From positions 26,801 through 90,800 of the forward strand of contig QKWP01000428.1 in NCBI GenBank assembly GCA_003550325.1: a DNA stretch of 64,000 nucleotides. The letters are read 5' to 3'. The DNA is from Gigaspora rosea. Lineage: Eukaryota > Glomeromycota > Glomeromycetes > Diversisporales > Gigasporaceae. The translations under genes and the position numbers were made by a program. This document shows, one piece after another, positions 56,186 through 64,000 of the stretch (its first letter is position 1; every line of letters begins with the position of its first letter). Below the pieces are notes generated by a model that saw only the letters and a list, made by a program, of their open reading frames with translations, ran no database searches and had not been told where the DNA came from.

Positions 56186-57008
56186 TTTTTGCACTTTTTT
56201 AGCTCTGATTTACTTTTTTAAAATACTAAAATAATTAAATAAAACTTTGTACAATTATATTTGAAAATAAGGATTACTTTTTTGCAAAATTAGTTTTTAT
56301 ATTATAAGAAAATAAATTATAGTTACATATAAGCTGAAAATAGATAATTTTAAGAAAAAATTTTTTTAAAAAATTTTATTACAATTTTTCTGCGATCTTA
56401 TTTAGTTTTAGTTTTAGAACTATAGTTCTTAAGACAATATTGTAGTTTATATAAAGGATGACAACTTTCATTATTGCAACTTTAATGATTTACTTGTAAA
56501 AATTAAGACTTGTATTAGAAGTAAAGATTTTTTTTATAGATAGGAACATATAAAATTTGAAAAAATCTAAAGAAAAATTTTAATAGTAAAAATGCCAATA
56601 CAAGAACTTTAAACATTTATTATATTAAAGTTTTCTAATGATTTTAAAAAAATTTTATAACAAAGTTACTAAAACAAAACTTAAAGAATATTTTTTACTT
56701 AGAAAAGATATGGCTAAAATCAATATTTAAAATTTTATTAAAAATTTTAAAATACGCAGGCAAATTTGCCTGTGTTACAATCTAAGGGATAATAGGGGTG
56801 CAATATATTGCACCATGCAATAAATTATAAATTCCTTTTTTTTAATCTAATTTCTTTATTCTCTTTTTAAATTCACTATCCTGTTGATCCATATAAATCG
56901 GGGCCTTGAAACAATTGGTATTTTTTTTCCATTAATCAAACCATTATTGGAAATTGTAGGTGTAGGAATCGGTTGTGCATTGGTGTAATAATAATCCATC
57001 GCGTTCAT
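56186..57008. other. AT-rich spacer with a repeat partner at 57295-57500
   Basis: Positions 56840-57008 (TCTTTTTAAATTCACTATCC, TTGATCCATATAAATC, GTTTCAAGGCC-like and CATATCGCCTTCGTATC) recur in part at 57300-57496. The ATTGTAGGTGTAGGAATCGG block is inverted there. Part of the copy is therefore rearranged. GGGTGCAATATATTGCACC at 56793 is a perfect hairpin. No gene. Confidence 0.55.
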
Positions 57009-57150
57009 ATCGCCTTCGTATCTATGAGACCAAAAAAAAAAAACATCTATAATATTTCTTTGGTCATGCTTGCAATATATTTACTACTTGACGAATATTT
57101 TTTAAAAACATTCAATAATTTCGTTCTAATTTTAGAACTTTGTTTTCATG
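57009..57150 (+). repeat. Dispersed repeat, partner of 54955-55085
   Basis: Direct-orientation copy of 54955-55085, slightly diverged, lying between the two rearranged copies described for 56840-57500. Confidence 0.7.
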
Positions 57151-57510
57151 CCTTCTTGTATATCGTCACTGGTGCGAATTATTGCACCAATATTATGGAG
57201 AGAACCAGCAAATCATGTTGACGATTTAAGGGTTGTAAGAATATATCTTTTGATGGAGCTTTTGGCACGTTAAGTAAGTTGTTTAATTATTTATTTAAAT
57301 CGCCTTTTTTTTAATCTAATTTCTTATTACTTCTCTTTTTAAATTCACCATCCCGTTGATCCATATAAATCAGATTATCATCACACCAATGCACAACCGA
57401 TTCCTACACCTACAATTCCCGATAACGGTTTGATTAATAGAAAAAAAATTTTGATTGTTTCAAGGCCCTGTCGCATTCATATCGCCTTCGTATCGTTAAT
57501 ACTAGGTAAT

Positions 57511-58268
57511 CAGGGTTGGGCAACTAGACAATTGGACAATCGGAAATTTGTCCAGTGTCTAGTGTCCTAATTGTCCAGTAAAAAGCAATGGATTAAGAAA
57601 AATAATCACTGGACAACAACAATTAAAAAAAAATTATAATTTTTAAAATTTTAAACAAAAAAAATTAAATAAACTAGATAATTAACCAATTCTGTTAAAA
57701 TCGATAACTTAAAAAAATTAATTTATTAAGCTTGTTCCTGCTATATAATATAATATTTATAATGTTTTCAAGCCTGATATCTCTCAAAACCTGCTTACCA
57801 TGCATATTGCTTTGGGAGGTTAACATCATTTGAAATACTATCCTTTACAATTGCAAGCAAATTGGTTGCATATAGATATCTTATTTAGTTAAATACATAT
57901 TATGTGGCCAACATATTTATTGCTTATTAATTTTTTCAAATGTACTGTATGCGCTAACAGAATTTTTGACTAATATACAATAATTAAACTAAATTTTAAA
58001 ATTAAATAAGAATAAAATTAAATTAAATCAAAGGTATAGTGCATTATTATAAAATTTAACTACATTTTTAAGAATTAGCTAGAGCAATCCTCTGAGAGTA
58101 CTAGTTATCTGACCAGATATGTTGTGCTTTGACGAATTTATTTATTTATTGAATTTTTTTATAAATATGTCACTGGACACTGGACATGCACTGGATATTA
58201 CACTGGACAATTTGGAAACGTCCAGTGTCCAGTGAAAAAGCACTGGATATACAGCTTGCCCAACTCTG
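57511..58268. mobile_element. Non-autonomous hAT element, 758 bp, TAGGTAAT duplication
   Basis: CAGGGTTGGGCAA at the left and the complement of TTGCCCAACTCTG at the right agree at 12 of 13 positions. TAGGTAAT flanks both ends (57503-57510 and 58269-58276). Repeated CACTGGACA/TGTCCAGTG words lie near both ends. No coding capacity. The CACTGGA word is shared with the ends of the large hAT at 39205-45953. Confidence 0.92.
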
Positions 58269-58388
58269 TAGGTAATCTACTAATCTACATCATCGAATTG
58301 TGAAGTTCAGGAAAAAATTAAAAGTGACGAGCGCTTTTATTTTTCTAGCCCATTTCATTTCAATTTGTAAAAACAATGATAATAAAAA

Positions 58389-58446
58389 CATATTTGCTCA
58401 AGCACCCATTCCAATCAATATTTTAATTGATTGTAATACTTGAGTA
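58389..58446 (+). repeat. 58-bp direct repeat, left copy
   Basis: Identical to 59030-59087 (begins ATATTTGCTCAAGCACCC, ends ATACTTGAGTAA). It brackets 583 bp that contain an inverted-repeat element. The repeat itself has CTCAAG..CTTGAG at its ends. Confidence 0.9.
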
Positions 58447-58768
58447 ACATCACAATAAACTTTATTCATATTAGTCCTTAAGACCAAATGTCGTAGAGTA
58501 GAAATTTGAATAGAAATTTATTACAAAAATATGTAATAATAAAAACGTTTTACCTTTTATAAAGTTAAATACAGGCTATAAATTATAACTAGATTATAAA
58601 TAGTATTCGGATCAAAATAGATTAATCCGGATTTATTATTTTCATATCTGGATTGTATCTAGATTCTAATTCTAGCCTAAGTCGCCAACATTTTCTTTAA
58701 TATCCAATTAATCCATCTGACCCGGGTCAGCCCAAATTTTGATCCATGACCCACATAACGAGATTATA

Positions 58769-58960
58769 GCAGATTAGTATGGTATAGGTGAGCAGATCCG
58801 TATAGTATAGGCCAAATTTTTAATTTATACCATACCAATCAGCTATAATTTCTAATCCTAATCCTAATGCTAATATATATTACACCGGATCAGTATAGTA
58901 TAGATTTAAAAATTCGGCCTATACTATACAGATCTGCTCACCTATACCATACTGATCTGC
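58769..58960. mobile_element. Inverted-repeat element, about 54-bp arms
   Basis: GCAGATTAGTATGGTATAGG..GAGCAGATC at the left pairs with GATCTGCTCACC..CATACTGATCTGC at the right. TATAGTATAGGCC and TTTTTAA also pair. The interior has AATCCTAATCCTAATGC, a decayed telomere-like run. Confidence 0.82.
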
Positions 58961-59029
58961 GAAATACCTTACATAACCCGTCATATTTGCTGACTTGTAC
59001 GGGTCAACCCAACCTGGGTAAGACCTCTA

Positions 59030-59087
59030 ATATTTGCTCAAGCACCCATTCCAATCAATATTTTAATTGATTGTAATACTTGAGTAA
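59030..59087 (+). repeat. 58-bp direct repeat, right copy
   Basis: Identical to 58389-58446. Confidence 0.9.
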
Positions 59088-59437
59088 GCAGAAACTTTGA
59101 TAGGCTCCAATTTAGCACCTGGTGCAAGGTTAGCAAATTTCATAGGGAGCCCAAGATCGAGAGTCTTTTTGTTTAACCTAAGTGTTATAAGTAAACAAAG
59201 GTATGTATACGTGTGTTCATACACGTAAAACTGATAGTTGAAGATAATAAAACAGATCAGTAAATTAGCTTACTTTAGCCCATAAGACTCAACATCCGTA
59301 TATCCTGCTTTTCACAGACAATGGTTACAATCTGCTTTAACGGCATTGTAGGTGTCGTCTTTACATTTTGTTTTTTAGCATTGAAAAGTAAAACTACAAC
59401 ATAGAGAAAAAGCCAAATTTGCTAGCAATGTCTATTT
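59088..59437. other. Spacer of normal complexity
   Basis: Less AT-rich than average, with no repeat that I can match and no supportable frame. GTATACGTGTG..CACACG-like small hairpin around 59205-59228. Confidence 0.35.
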
Positions 59438-59685
59438 GGGGGTGAGTCAGTAGAAAAGGGACAAATCATTTTTAGTAAAATTTTTTTAATTTTTAAATTA
59501 AAATATCTTGAAAATCATTTAATTAAATTTGCTAAAATTTTTTTTATTTTAATCTTGAAATTATATAAAATTAAATAAAAAAAATTTTATTAAATTTATT
59601 AAGATAGTTGTTAAAATATTTAAGCTTAAAGTCAAGAAAACTTTTACTTAGAAAAAATTTGACCCTTTTCTACTGACTCACCCCC
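59438..59685. mobile_element. MITE, GGGGGTGAGTCAG family, copy 3
   Basis: Starts GGGGGTGAGTCAGTAG and ends CTACTGACTCACCCCC. ATTT stands on each side. The interior matches 8972-9208 in reverse orientation. Confidence 0.88.
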
Positions 59686-60000
59686 ATTTGTATGCGGCAG
59701 TAGAGGATGGTAAATATAAGCCAGAAAAAAAAATTGCTATTAAATATTACGATTACGATGTTTAAACAATGAAATCTATTCTGAAAAGATTGGCAGAATG
59801 TTCAAGGACTAATAATCAGCAAGGAGAGTTTGATCAGTACAATAATTACAACCAAAAAAATTTACTAGAACTTTTGCAAAAATCGAAACTTTTTAAAGAT
59901 AGTTCTTATTAAGAGATTTCACTCAAAAGAAATTAGAAAAAGAAGCACAATATTCAGAGGAAACTTTTAGAATTTGTACTTTTCTTTAATCATAGTAAAA
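59686..60000 (+). pseudogene. Coding-like remnant of unknown origin
   Basis: Short segments rich in Lys, Glu, Asn and Gln codons (around 59770-59980) read like a degraded protein gene, with several stops and at least one shift. No family recognised. The MITE directly to the left may have inserted into the same former gene. Confidence 0.3.
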
Positions 60001-60426
60001 TTACATAGCCTTACATAGTTTTAATTACTTAGTCCGTTTACTACCCTAAGCTGTAACGCATATTACATGATTTGCACTATTGTCAAATCACATCAAGCGT
60101 GTTGCTTGAGAATACCCTAAAGCTCCAATTGAGTGATAAAACTCTATTCGAGTGATTAAAGATCCAATTGAGTAATTAAAACTCCAAACGGGGGATTAAA
60201 ACCCTCATACAAATTAAAAATATACAAGGGTTTAGTTATAGCATATGAAGGAGGAAAGAATAATTGTTAACGATTATTGAGTATCTTTGTAATATTCCAA
60301 TGTATTAATTTATGTTATTAATAATAAAGAGAACCAATTATCGTAACTATGTATATTAATTTATTAATAATCACTATAGTACTACGATTGATGCTAATTT
60401 GGTGCAATACCCTATCCAGATCGTAA
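60001..60426. other. Spacer with ATTGAGTGATTAAA reiterations
   Basis: GAGTGATAAAACTC, GAGTGATTAAAGATCC, GAGTAATTAAAACTCC and GGGGATTAAAACCC at 60130-60205 form a decayed tandem of a unit of about 20-25 bp. No gene. Confidence 0.5.
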
Positions 60427-61331
60427 GGGGGCTTCCAGAAATTACGTAATATTTTTTTACTAATAAATTTCAAAATTTTACCCACCTACCCACACCTGAT
60501 ACTCTATTAGCCAATCAAATTTTATATTTTTTAAAATTTATTCATATGTTTCAATTTATGAAATTGATAATAACTATTGCTCTACTGGACCAATTTGGAT
60601 GATTTAACTACCAAAATGTTTGTCTTATTGAAATGATTCTAACAAGCCCAAAATCATTAAAATATAATTACAGGATCCCAAGATCATTCAACTTTAGTGT
60701 AATTTTAATAGTGATTTTTTAGAATTACTAAGTAAATTTCTTTAATATTGAATAACTTTGATCCACCAGCCTATTTTGGATGATTTAACTACCAAAATGT
60801 TCGTTTCAGTGAGACGATTCTAACAAGCTCAAAATCGTTAAAATCTAATTACAGGGTCCCAAGATCGTTCAACTTTTGTGTAATTTTAATAGTGATTTTT
60901 TAGAGTCACTAAGTAAATTTCTTTAATATTGAATAACTTTTGATCCACTGGCCCGTTTTGGATGATTTAACTACCAAAATGTTCGTCTCAGTGAGACGAT
61001 TCTAACAAGCCCAAAATTGCTAAATTCTAATCACAGGATTCCAAGATCAATAAAGATTTTTTTGTTTGTTTAACAATACAAATCTTTATCGATATTGGAA
61101 TCCTGTGATTGGAATTTAGCAATTTTGGGCTTGTTAGAATCGTCTCACTGAGACGAACATTTTGGTAGTTAAATTATCTACATTGGTTTAGTAGAACAAT
61201 AGTTATTAATAACTTTATAATTTTATACTTTTGGCCAGAATTATAAAAATTTGACCAGAATTATAATTATAATCTGATATTTTCAGGACCCGCCCACCCA
61301 CTAAAAAATCACGTAATTTTTGGAATCCCTC
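60427..61331. mobile_element. Composite inverted-repeat element with three tandem subunits
   Basis: Outer ends GGGGGCTTCCAGAAATTACG and the complement of ACGTAATTTTTGGAATCCCT. Inside, a subunit of about 185 bp (TTTGGATGATTTAACTACCA, then GATTCTAACAAGC.CAAAAT, then CAAGATC) starts at about 60595, 60776 and 60956. The third is followed by an inverted partial copy at about 61085-61185. GAGACGATTC/GAATCGTCTC palindromes recur. No coding capacity. Confidence 0.8.
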
Positions 61332-61428
61332 TAACACCTATTACATCTAATCCGGAGATTTTATAATGGATGCATAAGACCGCGTAATTTTTTATATATT
61401 AATTTGATTCTTTTTTTTTACTTTAAAT

Positions 61429-64000
61429 ATGAGCCAAAGATCTGTAGCACAGCAACGGCGACGAGAACGTGAAAGAAATGATCGTCAACAAGAACCAAAC
61501 CGACGTGCTACTGCACAGCAACAGTGACGAACACGTGAAAGAGAAGCACAAAAATGTGAAAGAAATGAACACCAACAAGAACCAAACCAATGTGCTATTG
61601 CACAGCAACAGCGACAAACATGTGAAAGAAATGCACAAGAACAAGAGTCAACTCACACAGTTATAACTCAGCAACTACAACAAGCCTGTGAGCAAGAGGC
61701 ACATGAATCAGAGCCAAGTTTAGAAACTATTGCTCAACATAATAGAAGTGAATATGAAAAAAATAATCCTAACCCTGCAGAAAATGCTACAAGTACACCA
61801 AGCAAAAGATCTATTGCTCAAAGAACGAGAAGAGACCGAGAACGAATAAAAAAAGCACGAATTCAGATTGGCAATACAATATCTGAACAAAGCCAAAATA
61901 ATAATATAAGTCACTATCTTGGGCATATGAATTCTGAGTGTACTCATTGCAAGGCTCTTCATTGATTAGATGAACGCCTTACTGTTTCTTCATGAACTAA
62001 ACCAAAGTATGGAAAATGCTGTAATCAAGGAAAGTTATATTTTCTACTCTTCAGGATCCACCTTTACTTCTTCGCCATTTTTTTGAAGCCCAAGATGAGC
62101 ATTGCAAGGATTTTCGAGCAAATATACACCAGTACAATGCAGCCCATGCTTTTACTTCATTAGGAGCAAGTATTGATCAAACTATTTTGCATGGACATGC
62201 TTCATATTGTTTTCGTATTCATGGTAAACTGCGCCACCATTCAGGATCACACCTTCCTGCACCAAATATGGATGCCAATTATGCACAACTTTATATTCAT
62301 GATCCAGATATTGCATACCAAATTCAAATAGGAAGAAATAGTAATTTATATACTCAAACAATGTGGGAAATACAGCAAATTTTTCGAGACCATCATGCAT
62401 TTTATCCAAAGTATCAGCAAGCTTTTGAAATTCTTTCTCAAGCCCGTCAAGATGGTGCTTCTGAAACTGATTTAGCTGTTCATCTTCACTTTAATGCAGC
62501 TACAGACCATCGTCGTTACAATCTTCATACTACAAATGAAATAGCTGTTATATTACCTGGTGATGATTTTGTACTAGAACGCATGCGTAATATTATTCTT
62601 CACTTATGTGGAGGTCCACTTGAACACATTCATGAAAGACATCCAGCTTATTTGCCACTTCATTATGTGCTTCTTTTTCCATATAGTGAGCTTGGTTGGC
62701 ATTCAGAATTATAGCAAATTGTATTTGATGAATTTGGTCAACATGCTGAAAATCAATTAATGCTCCACGTCTTACACAAATGGACTTTTACTCTTTTCGA
62801 CTTTTTTCACGCCATGCTGAATTTTCAACCATTCTTCGAGGTGGAAAATTATTTCAAGAATTTCTGGTAGATGCATGGGCATCAACTGAACAAAACCGAT
62901 TAAGATATTTACGTAACAACCAAGCAACTCTACGAGCAGATATATACCAAGAGCTTGCAGATACAATAGGATCTACTGCAAATGAAGAAATAAATTTGGC
63001 AAATCTTGGACAACGTATAATTCTTCCTTCAACTCATCTTGGAAGCTCACGTTATATGTTTGAAATTTTTCAGAATTCAATGGCTATAACTCGATTTTGC
63101 CACCATTCAGATATCTTTGGAACTATGACAGCAAATCCAAATTGGAAAGAAATTATTGATGAATTGTTACCTGGCCAAACTTCAGCTAATAGACCTGATT
63201 TAGTAGCACGTGTATTTGAGCTTAAACGCCACGCTCTTTTTCATGAAATCAAAAAAAAACATATTTTTGGAAAAGTAATAGCCTATGTATACACAATTGA
63301 GTTCCAGAAACGTGGTCTTTCTCACATGCATTTTTTACTTTTTCTTCATAGCGATGATAAAATTAGAGATCCTGCTAATGTAGATTGAATTGTATGTGCT
63401 AAATTTCCAGATCAAAATGCAGATCTATTGCTTTTTGATACTATAATGCACTGTATGGTTTATGGACCATGTGGTGCACGTAATCTTCAAGCACCATGTA
63501 TGCAAGATGGAATCTGTCAAAAAAAATATCCTAAAGAATTTCGTAATAAAACATCAATGGATTCTGATGGATATCCTCTTTATACAAGACCCTATGATGA
63601 ACGTATATTTAATATTGGTAATAATATTATTGACAATAGAGATGTGGTACCTTACAATCCAATCCTTAGTCGAAAATTTAATTGTTATATAAATATTGAA
63701 GTTTGTGCATCAATAAGAGTATATATTTTAATTAATTTAAATTTATCTATTTTATTTTATTTTTTTTCTTACCAATTTTATATACAGGCAGTTAAATATA
63801 TACACAAATATATTTATAAAGGTCATGATCGAACTACTATGCAATTTGGCTGTGAATCAGATGAGATTAAACAATATCTTGATGCAAGATATATTGGTGC
63901 ACCAGAAGCTGCATGGCGTTTATTTGAAATGCATTTACATAAAGAAGTACCAAATGTTATAAGATTGGCACTTCTTCTTCCTGGAATGCATCAAGTTGTT
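61429..64000 (+). pseudogene. Helitron Rep/helicase gene, 5' part, decayed, runs off the window
   Basis: The ATG at 61429 opens a Gln/Arg/Glu-rich repetitive front (AQQQ..RERE, two diverged copies). A Helitron-like Cys-x2-Cys segment (SECTHCKALH, about 61936), the FRIHGKLRHHSG and YAQLYIHDP region (about 62210-62305), and the Rep endonuclease with its HUH motif HMHFLLFL (about 63326) follow. Then come GPCGARN and the two-tyrosine segment YIHKYIYKG (about 63797). The Rep would nick and join DNA for rolling-circle transposition. The helicase part must lie beyond the window. A 69-bp intron at 63719-63787 (GTATAT..TACAG) fits the frame. Disruptions: TGA 61525-61527, TGA 61963-61965, TGA 61993-61995, a shift near 62045, TAG 62712-62714, a shift near 62765, TGA 63386-63388. 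The long intact stretches suggest recent decay. Confidence 0.92.

Noticed and set aside
55628..56221. Frames of nearly 200 codons on both strands
   Set aside because: They consist almost wholly of the 484-N gap.
61429..63388. UGA decoded as tryptophan (variant code)
   Set aside because: Stops in the Helitron also replace likely Arg and Gln codons, the Helitron and hAT genes have in-frame TAG as well, and frameshifts are present. Ordinary decay explains all of it.

Overview
The window looks like nuclear DNA of a fungus, most likely an arbuscular mycorrhizal fungus of the Rhizophagus type. This is an inference from very high A+T content, short GT..AG introns, interstitial TTAGGG-type telomere repeats, the gene families seen, and an extreme load of DNA transposons and small inverted-repeat elements. 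Only two genes look like intact single-copy host genes. One is a large DEAH/DEVH RNA helicase with three double-stranded-RNA-binding domains (22027-26820, minus). The other is a Kelch-BTB protein (29542-31206, minus). Almost everything else is mobile or decayed.

Left part (1-11400): palindromic elements flank a cluster with a broken CRESS-type rolling-circle Rep gene (3235-4545, plus). It is followed by decayed coding sequence, a small Zn-cluster reading frame, a zinc-finger/coiled-coil/membrane reading frame (5582-6718) and an orphan minus-strand gene (8149-8697). A dead Merlin/IS1595-type transposase lies at 9438-10310. The cluster is bracketed by two identical 66-bp direct repeats (2153-2218 and 10484-10549). 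Each contains TAGTATTAC, the nonanucleotide of CRESS replication origins, and one copy sits in a hairpin. This is the best candidate for an unusual system in the window.

Middle (11400-22000 and 31900-36900): inverted-repeat elements, several sharing an inner core with telomere-like repeats. There is a foldback element with a 9-bp target duplication, a tRNA-like repeat feeding into a 129-bp tandem array, and a retroposon-like repeat (17136-18518) with an A-rich tail and target-site duplication. A second copy of that repeat lies at 52806-53898.

Right part: a multi-exon minus-strand gene with a DDE-like core and a SAP motif (36979-48322) is cut by a 6.75-kb hAT transposon (39205-45953) with a perfect 8-bp target duplication. 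The hAT carries a decayed transposase and is itself hit by a 977-bp GC-rich hAT-type element with its own 8-bp duplication. The window ends in a decayed Helitron Rep/helicase gene (61429 to past the end). Assembly gaps are one N at 18033, one N at 34540 and 484 Ns at 55702-56185.
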